64,000 nt of DNA from Bordetella genomosp. 4 (GTDB taxonomy: Bacteria > Pseudomonadota > Gammaproteobacteria > Burkholderiales > Burkholderiaceae_B): positions 620,001 to 684,000 of the forward strand of contig NZ_NEVQ01000013.1 in assembly GCF_002261185.1 (NCBI RefSeq), written 5' to 3'. A program made the position numbers and the translations under genes. Below the pieces are notes generated by a model. That model ran no database searches. It was not told the origin of the DNA and worked only from the letters and a program-made list of their open reading frames with translations. Below are positions 35,890-45,987 of the stretch, piece after piece; the first letter of the stretch is position 1, and every line of letters starts with the position of its first letter.

Positions 35890-37869
35890 TTAATCGGAAG
35901 CCCAGGGCCGTCTGTCAATCTTTAAGCGGGCCGCTAAATCAGCAGGCCAAATATTCTTGGTCAACATCGAATCGTATTCATTGCCGTCGCCATCCCGCTG
36001 GGCAAGTTCTCTTGTCGCAATTTGAGCGCCATGATGGACTGTCGCGTCAGGAGTATAGACAATCCGCTGTCTCAGCACTTGTTTGATAAAATCGCACATT
36101 ATTCGGTCGGATCGATAGTGTCGTCCATTTTCATAATCCAATCCGCCACAAGCGTCCCATACCGGACGTTTTATATAAACGCAAAAGAAGGGTGCAAAAC
36201 TCAATTCGACGCGACGCCCATCATGAAACAGGTCGACTGAGGCTATATTCTTGTGGTGCTTCGATAGACTCACGTCGCAGGCCAGGCTCGTTGTCGCATA
36301 CGGAACGTGCAGACTTATATTCTCTGCGCCTGCGGGCAAAACTTGACGGGGTACTGACATCGCAATATCCGACGCCTCATAGGCGATCTCCTGTAGCCGC
36401 GTCAAACCGCCTGCCTCGATGCGAGCGTCGTTATTCATCAATACAATGTCCGCGTCGAGCGACGCCATGGTCGCGCCCTGGTTCACCGCATACGAAAAAC
36501 CATAATTGACGTCGTTAAATATTATTTTAATTTTTTTATTCTCTATGCTTTTGAGATACTGCTTTACTTCGTGATCAGAATTGTTGTCTACGACGATGAG
36601 TTCAAACAAATCCTGATCCAAGTACGACGCAAGAGCATTGATACAATCCCGAAGGAAATGCAGTGCTTGGTAACTAGGAATAATGACGCAGATCCGTTTT
36701 TTTAAGGTGTTATCCGTCGAAAGAAGCGAAGTCTGGGAGTTCCTAAATGCTATAGTCTGTAAGGCCGGTCCTATATCGACTGTTTTAGTGATTGTATCCT
36801 CTGCCGCGTGTAAATAGTAACGCGACAGAAGCACAGGTATGGAAATTATCCGGAATCCTGAATTTATTCGCAGAATAAAATCCCAATCGACCAGTCGCTG
36901 CAAGGATTCATCGAATCGAATTCCTTTCTCCACTATATTGCGCTTATGCAAAAAACAATTCAGATCAATATAATTATGTTGCTCTAACAAAGAAACATTC
37001 ATCGGGCCAAAACGCACCGCCGATAGCTGGCTTAAATCGCTCTCTGCATAGATATATTGACCGCCGTAGATTGCGTCGGCCGTCGGCAAAAGACGAAATG
37101 CCCCGACTGCCGCGCCGAGATAATCTTCTAACCAGGTATTGTCCGAATCTAGATAGCCAACAATCTCACCTGTAGCATTCGCCAGCCCAACATTTCGTGC
37201 TACACATACACCACGAGGTTGCTCAATCCTTATCAAACGAATACGAGAATCCCGAAGCATGGCGGTCTGCGCAATAGAGACGGACGCGTCATTGCTGCCA
37301 TCATCAACTATAATCAGCTCGAAATTTCGATACCGTTGAGCAACAACTGAATCGATTGCCTGCTGTAAAGTTCGCGCCCGATTTCGCACGGGCATGATGA
37401 CTGATATCTTGAGCGTCTCATCCCCGTTCGTCTGCCGAACAAGATATTTTGCGATAGACTCCATCACAGCAAAACACCGTTTATCCTCTTCTTTGAATGG
37501 TGCTAGAGTTACTGGGCTGAGCATCGCACAGTTGAGAAACTCGCCAAAGCTCGAATAACCTCGCTTCGGTGCCGCCTCGGGTAAAATAAATTTATCTCGA
37601 TTTTCGAGATAATGTAGCAATGGATTCTGAATCGCGGCCCTATTCGCCTGTGCCCCCAGATATCGCTCGATATCGAACCATGGACCCGGCCGCCTGCCCT
37701 CTTTCGCACCATGGCGGACATAGTGCAGCACCGGGTCAAAACCGGCTTGCATCACGTCAGGATATTGATCGAGATACCAAGCAGAATCAAAAAGGTCACT
37801 ACTTCTGATCAAGCTACATGCGATTGACTCTTCACTTGGCGGCTTCTGATTACGGCGTCGAAAAATCAT
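35890..37869 (-). CDS. Two-domain family 2 glycosyltransferase with N-terminal WYL-YPDV module
   Basis: This 659-residue bifunctional transferase has three parts. Residues 25-90 hold the module WYLDQYPDV, DPVLHYVRHG, EGRRPGPWFD. GT2 domain one (about 153-380) has ISVIMPVRNRARTL, IIVDDGSNDAS and YLDSDN. GT2 domain two (about 395-640) has CVIIPSYQALHFL, VVDNNSDHE and LMNNDARIE. The second domain has NND where many enzymes have DxD, as seen in WsaF/RfbF-like rhamnan transferases. This suggests two sequential linkages, possibly including rhamnose. Gaps of 164 bases on both sides suggest it may have its own regulation. Confidence 0.85.
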   Translation of the reverse strand: MIFRRRNQKPPSEESIACSLIRSSDLFDSAWYLDQYPDVMQAGFDPVLHYVRHGAKEGRRPGPWFDIERYLGAQANRAAIQNPLLHYLENRDKFILPEAAPKRGYSSFGEFLNCAMLSPVTLAPFKEEDKRCFAVMESIAKYLVRQTNGDETLKISVIMPVRNRARTLQQAIDSVVAQRYRNFELIIVDDGSNDASVSIAQTAMLRDSRIRLIRIEQPRGVCVARNVGLANATGEIVGYLDSDNTWLEDYLGAAVGAFRLLPTADAIYGGQYIYAESDLSQLSAVRFGPMNVSLLEQHNYIDLNCFLHKRNIVEKGIRFDESLQRLVDWDFILRINSGFRIISIPVLLSRYYLHAAEDTITKTVDIGPALQTIAFRNSQTSLLSTDNTLKKRICVIIPSYQALHFLRDCINALASYLDQDLFELIVVDNNSDHEVKQYLKSIENKKIKIIFNDVNYGFSYAVNQGATMASLDADIVLMNNDARIEAGGLTRLQEIAYEASDIAMSVPRQVLPAGAENISLHVPYATTSLACDVSLSKHHKNIASVDLFHDGRRVELSFAPFFCVYIKRPVWDACGGLDYENGRHYRSDRIMCDFIKQVLRQRIVYTPDATVHHGAQIATRELAQRDGDGNEYDSMLTKNIWPADLAARLKIDRRPWASD

Positions 37870-38033
37870 CGTTGACTCAATAATATAGATACCGCCAATA
37901 CGCAGATGGAACCGTAGCGGACTGTTTGTCTAGCTTCTTACCCTTAAAACACACCCTAAGATGCCGTCATCACGATAACCTTATTAGACATATATCAGAT
38001 GACAAACGTTATAGGCTTGCCAACATCAAGCGG

Positions 38034-39146
38034 TTAAAATCCATTGTGCAGCGTCCTGCCAGCAGCAATAGCCTGGACTATCGGCGTAATAATTTTCTGC
38101 CATTCATATACCGCAGCATTCGTCACATAGACGGCATCTTCAGGCTGTACCAAAAACTGCTTTGCTAAAAATATGGCGGCCGGATCGCGCATATTGAGGG
38201 AGAATACCTCGGGCGTAGCTTCGGCCGCGCCCGGCTTACGTGACAAACGAAACACAAAAACTCCATGAGGATCGGCTTTGGCCTCATCCATCCATCCCGC
38301 CTGTCCGAGCACTTCCAATAAGCTAGACTGGTCCGAAGGCAGATCGTGCAAGCCGGGTTGACCTACAGCCCCCATGGCCACGAAACGCTTTCTCGATCTG
38401 GAGACTACAATTTCGGAACGAGGTGAAACAGGCCTGTTCAGTCCATTCAATAAGCTCTGGTACGAGTAGACTTGGGCATCTTTACCATTGCGGACAGTCA
38501 CATCAACTAGATGTGGCTCTAACACCGGGCCGCCCGCAAGATTAATCGCGTCCAATAGCGTTAGCGGGCCCTGAAGGGCAGAAAATCTACCAGGTTGCTT
38601 CACAGCTCCCGCAACCAAAACGGAGCCCGAAACGTCCCCTAGCAGACTAACCATTACCTGCGGATCAGTGGCGACGTTTCGCAATCGGCCCCGAATTTCG
38701 CTCGCCACCCCCTCCGGTGTCTTGCCTGATACCGAAAAGCGCCCGGCATAAGGCAACGAGATTTTCCCTGCGGAGTCAACTCGAGCCTCGAACTTTGTAC
38801 CTCCAGTTGCCAACGGTGCAAACATGGCATTCTGCTCACCAATATCAGCGATCATCACCTGCAGTACGTCGCCTGGCACCAAGCGAATCTCATAGGCTTT
38901 TGTGGGGGACACTGTCGGGGCAATCGGCTCATCAATAGGCCGAGCATATGCGGCTATTGTCTCAGGCCCAAGCTCAATCAATTCGTATGGGATTGTCCGA
39001 TCTTCCACATTAGTCGACACGATAGTCGTCATGCGTGGTCCGGCACCCGATAAAATTCCTCCAGCACAACCGGACAGCAGCACTAACATACCCAGCGCCC
39101 CAAAAATCCGAGAGGGGCATCTCGAAGAAACGATATGGCTAGTCAC
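38034..39146 (-). CDS. kpsD: Capsule export outer-membrane lipoprotein (Wza/BexD/KpsD-like)
   Basis: This 370-residue polysaccharide export (OPX) protein forms the periplasmic and outer-membrane exit channel. A signal sequence ends in a lipobox LLSG-Cys27. A poly-export domain follows (YEIRLVPGDVLQVMIADIG, FEARVDSAGKISLPYAGRFS, then VASEIRGRLRN), and SLBB domains (SVLVAGAVKQPGRF; VAMGAVGQPGLHDLP) complete it. The size and layout fit BexD/CtrA/VexA more than the long E. coli KpsD. GTG at 39146 is chosen for its GAGG box and overlaps the kpsE end by eight bases; a TTG at 39167 is an alternative. Confidence 0.88.
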   Translation of the reverse strand: MTSHIVSSRCPSRIFGALGMLVLLSGCAGGILSGAGPRMTTIVSTNVEDRTIPYELIELGPETIAAYARPIDEPIAPTVSPTKAYEIRLVPGDVLQVMIADIGEQNAMFAPLATGGTKFEARVDSAGKISLPYAGRFSVSGKTPEGVASEIRGRLRNVATDPQVMVSLLGDVSGSVLVAGAVKQPGRFSALQGPLTLLDAINLAGGPVLEPHLVDVTVRNGKDAQVYSYQSLLNGLNRPVSPRSEIVVSRSRKRFVAMGAVGQPGLHDLPSDQSSLLEVLGQAGWMDEAKADPHGVFVFRLSRKPGAAEATPEVFSLNMRDPAAIFLAKQFLVQPEDAVYVTNAAVYEWQKIITPIVQAIAAGRTLHNGF

Positions 39147-40251
39147 GATGATCCTCAATGCTGGCAATTACGAATCGGGTAATGCCATAAATAAATAGCA
39201 AAACAACAAAAAACGTAAATAAGTTATAGAGCTTCCGCGGATAGGACGAATCTTCCGGCATATTCGGCTGAACCACCGTCACCAGACTATGTATATTTTT
39301 ATTTGCTTCGATTTTGGCATTTTGCAATGCCGACACGCTCAATTTATAGGCCTCTTCCGCGACCTCAGTGTCGACCGTTAATTTCCTAAAATCGGCGGCG
39401 ACCACATTAAGATGCCCGTCGACCGACGACGACACCAGCGCTTTTTTCTCAAAAGCCAGCTGCTTCTCTATCGCGCTTACACGATTCTTCTGCTGACGAA
39501 CTTGGGGTGCGCTGGAATTAAGCGTGGCCAGCAGCCCATTCAGATTAGCCTGCTCCGTCGCCAAGGTCGCCTCCAACGTAGCAATTATTCCTGCTTGCGA
39601 TTTAGCGGCGGCTTCCGCATCTAATATACTGTTTTTGCTTTGAAATTCAATTAACGCAGCTCGCTTGCTCTCGTAATCACTGCGTGCCTTGACTAATTCA
39701 TCCTCCGCGAAACGCACTTGATCCGTTGCCAGTTGGCGCGATAAATCATTAATAAACCTCTCGCTTTGCCCTAACATCTCCGTCAACGTCAGATGAGCGA
39801 ATTCAGGGGTCAGCCCCTGCACCTCTACCGTCAAGAGACCGGTGAGTTCGTCAACATGGACCGTTATCATGCGTTTGTAATATTCCAGTAAGTCTTCACG
39901 AGATACTTTCCGAGATATCCAATAGAACGGGTCAGATAGTTGCTCCGCGAAATGTTCATGCCAGTTAAGTTTGTCTTCCAGCACTTTCAGCAGATCAGGG
40001 GAAGTCAAATAAGAAAGCAAAAAAATGGTTTCTTGTTTCGAGACCTGTTTGGCATTAGAAGCCAATATCGCCGCTCCAGCTGTTTGCTGAGTCAGATTGG
40101 AAGCCCCGGTTGAATCAACTACCACTACCTGTGCGGTACTGGCGTAACGATCAACGGCAAAAAACGAATAATAAATTATTGCAATAGCCATAGGCAGCGC
40201 AATAATAAATAGCTGGAGCAGCTTATTTCGACGTTTTTTATTTCTATCCAT
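39139..40251 (-). CDS. kpsE: Capsule export inner-membrane protein KpsE (BexC/CtrB-like)
   Basis: This 370-residue polysaccharide co-polymerase type 3 protein links the ABC transporter to the outer-membrane channel. It has an N-terminal membrane segment (about 13-32), a large periplasmic part with long coiled coils (about 165-290), and a second membrane segment near 345-363. The proline-rich entry PNMPEDSSYPRKLYN before the last helix is the usual signature. It lies between kpsT and kpsD with 15 bases and an overlap, consistent with one export unit. Confidence 0.9.
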   Translation of the reverse strand: MDRNKKRRNKLLQLFIIALPMAIAIIYYSFFAVDRYASTAQVVVVDSTGASNLTQQTAGAAILASNAKQVSKQETIFLLSYLTSPDLLKVLEDKLNWHEHFAEQLSDPFYWISRKVSREDLLEYYKRMITVHVDELTGLLTVEVQGLTPEFAHLTLTEMLGQSERFINDLSRQLATDQVRFAEDELVKARSDYESKRAALIEFQSKNSILDAEAAAKSQAGIIATLEATLATEQANLNGLLATLNSSAPQVRQQKNRVSAIEKQLAFEKKALVSSSVDGHLNVVAADFRKLTVDTEVAEEAYKLSVSALQNAKIEANKNIHSLVTVVQPNMPEDSSYPRKLYNLFTFFVVLLFIYGITRFVIASIEDHRD

Positions 40252-40266
40252 TATCTATTCCATGCA

Positions 40267-40923
40267 TTATTTTGTTCGATAAGCCTCGATACCCTTCGCG
40301 ACGTCGTCATATACTTTTAACTCCCCATTATCCACCAAAAGGACAATATCGCAAAGTCGTTCCACCTCTTTCATATTATGCGTAGTGAGAAAAATTTTAG
40401 ATTTCCCTAGCTTTTCTCGGAATACTTCCTCGCATTTTTTTCGAAAGGAATTATCTCCGGCGGCCATCACTTCATCAATCAGGTAATAATCGAACTCAAA
40501 AGCCATGCTGAGGCCAAATGCTATACGCGAACGCATCCCAGAAGAATAGGTGCGGATAGGCTCGTCAAACCAGGAACCTATTTCTGCAAAGTCCTGAACA
40601 TAACGCACTCTACGTGTCATCTCCTCCCCGACAAAGCCGTAAATCCGACAGACGAACTTTACGTTGTCGCGTGCACTTAAGCTACCCTGAAAGCCTCCTG
40701 ATTGCCCTACTGGCCATGAAATACTTTTGTCCGTGCGAATCACGCCGGAATCAGGAGTGTCCACTCCTGCCAACAATCGCATAAGCGTAGATTTTCCCGC
40801 ACCATTTTTACCGATCAGGCCAATATTTTTATCGGGAGGCACTACCATCGATAAATTTCGGAAAATATACTTTCTCCCACTTGCAGTGAGATACGATTTC
40901 GTAATGTTCTCTAAGGTAAACAT
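40267..40923 (-). CDS. kpsT: Capsule export ABC transporter ATPase KpsT
   Basis: This 218-residue ATPase powers capsule export across the inner membrane with KpsM. Walker A is GKNGAGKST (38-46), the signature is YSSGMRSR (126-133) and Walker B is YYLIDE (146-151), followed by the switch His in TTHNM. The variant signature SSGM rather than LSGGQ is typical of KpsT and other polysaccharide exporters. The start lies three bases after the kpsM stop. Confidence 0.93.
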   Translation of the reverse strand: MFTLENITKSYLTASGRKYIFRNLSMVVPPDKNIGLIGKNGAGKSTLMRLLAGVDTPDSGVIRTDKSISWPVGQSGGFQGSLSARDNVKFVCRIYGFVGEEMTRRVRYVQDFAEIGSWFDEPIRTYSSGMRSRIAFGLSMAFEFDYYLIDEVMAAGDNSFRKKCEEVFREKLGKSKIFLTTHNMKEVERLCDIVLLVDNGELKVYDDVAKGIEAYRTK

Positions 40924-40926
40924 CGA

Positions 40927-41724
40927 CTAGACGATTCCCTTGATCGCCAACATCCTGGAGCGCCTTATTCTAAAAAGCCCCAGACCAACGCAAAGAAGCA
41001 GTGCCATGCAAATCAACACATAAGGAAGCGACACTAATTCAAGCGCTCTATAAAACGGAAATACAGCCTTTCGTATTAATTCCGTCATGTGTAGGAATGG
41101 GTTCCAAGCCAGGTAGGGGAGTATATAGCTAGGAAAATGAGAAACCGGGAATATCGCACCGGAAGAAAAATAGAGCACCATAAAGAAGAAACGAATAAAG
41201 GTGCGTATTTCGGGAATTGCATCCGCTATTACAGCAAGCACCATTCCCAGGCCGAAAGACATCGCGATCCCCAGAAGCAATAACCCGAGCCATTCTAAAG
41301 GGCTGCGAATACTCACATCATAGCCATACCATGCAAAGGTAGCTAAGACAAACATGTACGAGATACTAGCAATACAACATTGCATTATCGTTCTCGCCAC
41401 AAAAGTATCCATTGGAGTTACTTGCTTGTACGAAAATAGCCCTCGGTTGGCTGACAGGCCTTCCATAATAAGCATCGCGACCCCTCTGAACATAACAAAG
41501 GGCGCAACACCTGTTAACAAAAAGACGGGAAATGGGATACCTTGAGTAGGCCCACGACCACGGATTATTCCCATTACGACGACCATGACTATTAGCTGGA
41601 CAATCGGTTCAGCCAACATCCAAAATGCCCCCATCCGCCGCTGACCAAAGCGCGTGCGCATTTCGCGCAACAACAGCGCGAATACTACGGCACGGGTAAT
41701 TTGGAACGAAGTACGTGGAGTCAT
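40927..41724 (-). CDS. kpsM: Capsule export ABC transporter permease KpsM
   Basis: This 265-residue ABC-2 type permease has about six membrane helices and the conserved N-terminal amphipathic stretch (LREMRTRFGQRRMGAFWMLA). The family end region (YLAWNPFLHMTELIRKAVF) is present. It pairs with KpsT for ATP-driven export of the completed, lipid-linked polymer. It heads the export unit kpsM-kpsT-kpsE-kpsD. A 125-base gap separates it from the glycosyltransferase gene upstream, where a promoter could lie. Confidence 0.93.
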   Translation of the reverse strand: MTPRTSFQITRAVVFALLLREMRTRFGQRRMGAFWMLAEPIVQLIVMVVVMGIIRGRGPTQGIPFPVFLLTGVAPFVMFRGVAMLIMEGLSANRGLFSYKQVTPMDTFVARTIMQCCIASISYMFVLATFAWYGYDVSIRSPLEWLGLLLLGIAMSFGLGMVLAVIADAIPEIRTFIRFFFMVLYFSSGAIFPVSHFPSYILPYLAWNPFLHMTELIRKAVFPFYRALELVSLPYVLICMALLLCVGLGLFRIRRSRMLAIKGIV

Positions 41725-41849
41725 AAGGAAGAAACTCTAGTAGATCCATGTTGCATCGCAGTATACCTATAAAAACATACAAGTACGCTGAGGGAATGTT
41801 GCAGACTGCAAGGTAAGCAATGAACTACTCCTCGCTGGCGCCCTTCTTT

Positions 41850-43979
41850 CTATCTCCAAGGCAGCGCCACATGAGGCGTGCCGCTCAAACTGAAATCAGG
41901 ATGTTGATAGTTTAGATTCGGGTTATAAAATGGGTCGTGATGCATCAAATGAGCCCAACGCATACGCATATACTCAACCTCCATCCGAGCGCGCAAGACC
42001 TGCGCCGGGCTGGTATCCTTACCCCGGGTGATCGACTCATGATGGTATAGCAATGCGTGTGGGGTCCATACCACCCTGAACCCTTTGTCTCGCACTCTTA
42101 AACAGAAGTCTACGTCATTGAAGGCGACAGTGAGATGAACCTCGTTCAAACCACCCAGGGACTGATACAGTGACTTGTGCGTCAATAAGCACGCAGCCGT
42201 CACAGCAGATAATTCCTGTGAGACTAGGGCGCGCCCACAGTAGCCCGGCTCGTCCCTGCCTATACCCGTATGTAAATGGTTTGCGCATCCACCCGGCCCG
42301 ACCGTATCGCCACCGTGCTGAACGGTATCGTCTCCATATAATAGTTTCGCGCCAACCGCGCCTACTCCGTCCTGCATCAGTAAACTGACCATTTCGTCGA
42401 GCCAATCAGGTGAAATAACCTCCGTATCGTTGTTCAACAAACAAACAATCTCGCCGCGCGCCTGTTCTACAGCATGATTGTTTATTCGTGAGTAATTAAA
42501 TGGCTCGTCAAATCGCAGAACGCGAATGTTTGATCTGATCGTAAGTGCCCTCAGATACGCCAGCGTTGCAGGTTCAACGCTCTGATTATCCATAACGATG
42601 ATCTCGTACGCGGGATACAAAGTTTTTTGCAAGAGGCTGTCGATACAGCAACGCAAATGAGCCAAACCGTCGCGTGTGGGAATCACGATGGTGACCAAGG
42701 GGCGCGGCTCCGGCAAGGTATAACGGACATGACAACGCCCTGTGCCGGTAGCCTCCACCGACGCGCTCAGGCCTTGCCGCTGCAAATGAGCCGCGACAAC
42801 GTCGCGGGTTTCCGTCCTGGCACTGATTGCATTACATTGACCTTCCTTATTTAAGTGCCAAATTGGCGCCAGTATATGTTCGACGCGAGGCGTATCAGCT
42901 GTTAAGGCCAATAGTAAGCTATGCAATGCGCCCGCCGTGCTATAAGTGGCGGCCTGTGCAACGTCCCAAATAGGCGATAGCGGCCTAGAACGCCATGCAA
43001 ACGCCTCACCGATATAGTTAGTTGCGCGAAGTAACTCCGGTGACCAATCCGGCTTAAAAACCGGCTGCGACAAGCGATTGTCAACATCGATGCTGTCGTG
43101 ATCTGCGTAAATCACCCCTAGCTGGCTAGCCTTCACAATACTATGCGCAAGCCAATACAAAGCAACCTCGGATAATTGCGAATCGTGCCGTAAGATGATT
43201 GTCCAGGAAGCACTTTTCGTAGCCCCTTCCCCTCCCACCACGTGTTGCGCAGTGACTTGGGACAACTCTGTCAAAGCCTGAACCCAACCGTCGTAGGGTA
43301 AGTGGATCCGCGAGAAATACGGGTAAAGCTGTTTATCCAGAGTCTGGTCGGCTGACGAGCCCGCAGCGCCATCCCTATTCGTCAGGATGACGACCTGAAA
43401 ATGAGGAAACTGCCCCCATTCGCGTAAATGCTTGAGTATTAAATGACGGTCATCCGGGGACACGCTATAAAACTCAGCGTGCCAGTCCGCATAGCTGCGC
43501 ATATACGCATTAGCCCTAAACCGGCAAGACACAGCATATGCGTGACTCAGATTGGTAAATACTGTGTGTAACTCTAAGCCAGCTCGGGCCCGACGTTGCT
43601 TCGGCTGCCGGAAAAACACGGGCAGTATCCGCCGAAGTTGGCGAAAACGATACTCGAGCCAGGACAAACGCCGTAGTGACAGAGAGATATTACCCGGTGT
43701 CGTTAAGTCGGATGAAGGATTGACCCTCAGAGCTTGGATTCCGGCCGGCACTTTGACCATCTCTTGTATCTGACCACGTCGGGTCACCAGAACATCAACG
43801 TCTACCATTTGCCCGTTCATTAAACTGAGCTTCAGTACAGCGCTATAGGCACGATCATGCCCAGTCACCCTACCTTTGATCAAGTAGACGCCACCGAGAG
43901 ATGCTCCATCTCCCTGCCTAGCTGGAGTCAGCCAAGTATTTGGGGCCTGCTGCGTGAAAACAGTGTTCTCCGAAAACAT
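41850..43979 (-). CDS. Large family 2 glycosyltransferase
   Basis: This 709-residue enzyme has a catalytic GT2 domain near residues 425-650 (LVTIVIPTRDGLAHLRCCID, IIVMDNQS, VCLLNNDTEVISPDWL, LGGLNEVHLTVAFNDVDFCL), a profile resembling large capsule and O-antigen rhamnan transferases. The first 420 residues are less clear but contain a probable second GT-A-like region (EFYSVSPDDRH to YADHDSIDVDN, about 160-320), so it may also be bifunctional. It starts seven bases after the GT92-like gene. The donor is unknown. Confidence 0.82.
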   Translation of the reverse strand: MFSENTVFTQQAPNTWLTPARQGDGASLGGVYLIKGRVTGHDRAYSAVLKLSLMNGQMVDVDVLVTRRGQIQEMVKVPAGIQALRVNPSSDLTTPGNISLSLRRLSWLEYRFRQLRRILPVFFRQPKQRRARAGLELHTVFTNLSHAYAVSCRFRANAYMRSYADWHAEFYSVSPDDRHLILKHLREWGQFPHFQVVILTNRDGAAGSSADQTLDKQLYPYFSRIHLPYDGWVQALTELSQVTAQHVVGGEGATKSASWTIILRHDSQLSEVALYWLAHSIVKASQLGVIYADHDSIDVDNRLSQPVFKPDWSPELLRATNYIGEAFAWRSRPLSPIWDVAQAATYSTAGALHSLLLALTADTPRVEHILAPIWHLNKEGQCNAISARTETRDVVAAHLQRQGLSASVEATGTGRCHVRYTLPEPRPLVTIVIPTRDGLAHLRCCIDSLLQKTLYPAYEIIVMDNQSVEPATLAYLRALTIRSNIRVLRFDEPFNYSRINNHAVEQARGEIVCLLNNDTEVISPDWLDEMVSLLMQDGVGAVGAKLLYGDDTVQHGGDTVGPGGCANHLHTGIGRDEPGYCGRALVSQELSAVTAACLLTHKSLYQSLGGLNEVHLTVAFNDVDFCLRVRDKGFRVVWTPHALLYHHESITRGKDTSPAQVLRARMEVEYMRMRWAHLMHHDPFYNPNLNYQHPDFSLSGTPHVALPWR

Positions 43980-43986
43980 TGCCCAC

Positions 43987-44895
43987 TTAGCCCCGTTGTA
44001 AGCCTGATTTCAAGCTATATAACCACTGTCGCCAAGCCGAACCCCGCGCTTCGAGCTCGGGGGCGACCAGGGCCTCTAAACGAGCGACTTCTTCTTTGAC
44101 GGCGGGTACAAAAATCAACATATCGTCGCACTGCTCGTTGTTTTTATCGTGCAGTTCGAAGTACTTCCGATGCTTAATACGTCCGGCTTTAGTAGCGCTG
44201 CCCTTGGGGCTTTTACGCAACACAAATTCTTCAAACGATTTCACGACATAGTGGTTGATGCGAATATTCGACCAGATAACCGACTTGCTTAAGCTGTCCT
44301 GCCGACCATCCCGACAGACTAGGCTATTTCCCAGAACATCGACATATCGGCCGCTTTTCAACATAGCATGATGCGGTGTTGCCCAATGACCAACGTTTGC
44401 CGGCCTGACCACCGCCTTGTAATGCTGATTCACGGGAAACTTCGCCAGTGATCGTCGCAAGAAGCGCTCAATAACAAGCCCCTCTTCCCAAAAGCGCTGG
44501 CCGCCAGAACCAAAACAAGCCCAGTTCAGCGCCACTCCGCCCACTCCGGGATCGGAAAACAGCTCAGTCAACTTCGGCACGACCGAAGTCGCGCCGCCCA
44601 TCGGTGTCACAAACTCATCCGCATCAATAAACGCAATCGCATCAATATCCGCCGGACACATCTTCGTCAGCAGGTTATACGCACCCAACTGCGGCCGAAC
44701 ATCCGGTTGATCCGGATAATCTACCAGCGCAATAGGCTCGTGCTTCTGCAAGATCGACAGTATCTGTCGAGTCAAATCCGTGCTGCCATTATCGGCAATC
44801 AAAAACTGACTAAACCCGACGATCTTGTGGAACGCCAGCCACTCCAATACATATGCGTCTTCGTTTTTGAAGATCGCACCCACAGCAAACTTCAT
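43987..44895 (-). CDS. Glycosyltransferase, GT-A fold (GT92-like)
   Basis: This 302-residue protein is a paralogue of the gene at 20624. It has the same order of motifs: GAIFKNEDAYVLEWLAFHK, FLIADNGSTDLTRQI, DADEFVTPMGGATS, LNWACFGSGG, and INHYVVKSFEEFVLRKSPKG. The two copies bracket the glycosyltransferase block, so they may add the same sugar at different positions. It lies 50 bases after galU on the same strand. Confidence 0.8.
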   Translation of the reverse strand: MKFAVGAIFKNEDAYVLEWLAFHKIVGFSQFLIADNGSTDLTRQILSILQKHEPIALVDYPDQPDVRPQLGAYNLLTKMCPADIDAIAFIDADEFVTPMGGATSVVPKLTELFSDPGVGGVALNWACFGSGGQRFWEEGLVIERFLRRSLAKFPVNQHYKAVVRPANVGHWATPHHAMLKSGRYVDVLGNSLVCRDGRQDSLSKSVIWSNIRINHYVVKSFEEFVLRKSPKGSATKAGRIKHRKYFELHDKNNEQCDDMLIFVPAVKEEVARLEALVAPELEARGSAWRQWLYSLKSGLQRG

Positions 44896-44945
44896 AGGAT
44901 GATGATCAAAATGGCTGTTGACGCCGTGATCGGGCGTAGTCGCAC

Positions 44946-45785
44946 TTATTCGGTGGTAAAGCCGTGATATTTCCGGCCTAAAGCCACGGTAGCGGAAAAG
45001 AAACCCTGCTTATTGCCGCAATCGTAACGAGTACCTGCGTATTGATAACCAAAAACCGAACGGTCTCGCAGCATTGCAGCGATGCCATCGGTCAACTGAA
45101 TTTCGCCACCAGCACCCTGCCCCGTTTGACGCAAGTATTCAAAAATTTCCGGCTCCAACACATAACGGCCTACGACGGCCTGAGTCGACGGAGCCTGCGC
45201 AGGATCAGGCTTCTCCACCATCGAGTCCAGACGCCACGTTTCGCCGTCCAACTGATTGCCAGAAATAATCCCGTACTTATTCGTCTCATGACGCTCAACG
45301 TTCTGAATCCCCAGCACGCTGCCCTCGCACGAATGAGCGACCTGCACCAACTGCCGCGTCACAGGGACTTCAGCATCAATCAAGTCATCCGCCAACAACA
45401 CAGCAAACGGCTCATTGCCCACCACCGGCGCAGCGCACAACACCGCATGTCCCAATCCCAGCGGAGCCGGCTGACGGATATAAACGCAGTTCACATGCGC
45501 CGGCAGGATGCTGCGAATCGCCTGCAGCTGCTGTTGCTTGTTTTTCGCTTCCAGCTCGGCCTCGAGCTCGGGCATCGTATCGAAATGATCCTCAATTGCA
45601 CGTTTGTTACGTCCAGTTACGAAAATCAACTCGGTAATGCCAGCTGCGACGGCCTCTTCTGCCGCGTATTGGATGAGAGGCTTGTCCACCACGGGAAGCA
45701 TCTCTTTGGGCATCGCTTTGGTGGCCGGCAAAAAACGAGTGCCGAGACCCGCGACGGGAAATACTGCTTTACGGATTGGTTTCAT
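44946..45785 (-). CDS. galU: UTP-glucose-1-phosphate uridylyltransferase
   Basis: This 279-residue cytosolic enzyme makes UDP-glucose from glucose-1-phosphate and UTP. Signatures are [20 protein letters not shown] at the N-terminus and the metal and sugar regions ([18 protein letters not shown]). UDP-glucose is the substrate for ugd in the same run. It is the first gene of the leftward capsule unit. A 202-base gap to kpsC probably contains its promoter, although no clear boxes are seen. Confidence 0.95.
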   Translation of the reverse strand: MKPIRKAVFPVAGLGTRFLPATKAMPKEMLPVVDKPLIQYAAEEAVAAGITELIFVTGRNKRAIEDHFDTMPELEAELEAKNKQQQLQAIRSILPAHVNCVYIRQPAPLGLGHAVLCAAPVVGNEPFAVLLADDLIDAEVPVTRQLVQVAHSCEGSVLGIQNVERHETNKYGIISGNQLDGETWRLDSMVEKPDPAQAPSTQAVVGRYVLEPEIFEYLRQTGQGAGGEIQLTDGIAAMLRDRSVFGYQYAGTRYDCGNKQGFFSATVALGRKYHGFTTE

Positions 45786-45987
45786 AGCGACCTACGGAGA
45801 AAACGCGAGTATGAAGGAAGTTAACAGGCGAAACTGCAAGGAAAGGCAAACATGACTACAGGAAACTAACTGAGCATTTTGACGGTTTGAAGTGCCACAC
45901 TACGAAACAATCTATCAGTTGTGTAACGGAGTCATACCACTCTCCGGCACTGTGTCGATTAGAGCACCTTCCCTGCAAGATTGCGCA

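Noticed and set aside
45042-45824. Long plus-strand open frame (260 codons) opposite galU
   Set aside because: It is antisense to a complete galU with all motifs. The composition is that of a shadow frame, and there is no promoter or ribosome-binding site.
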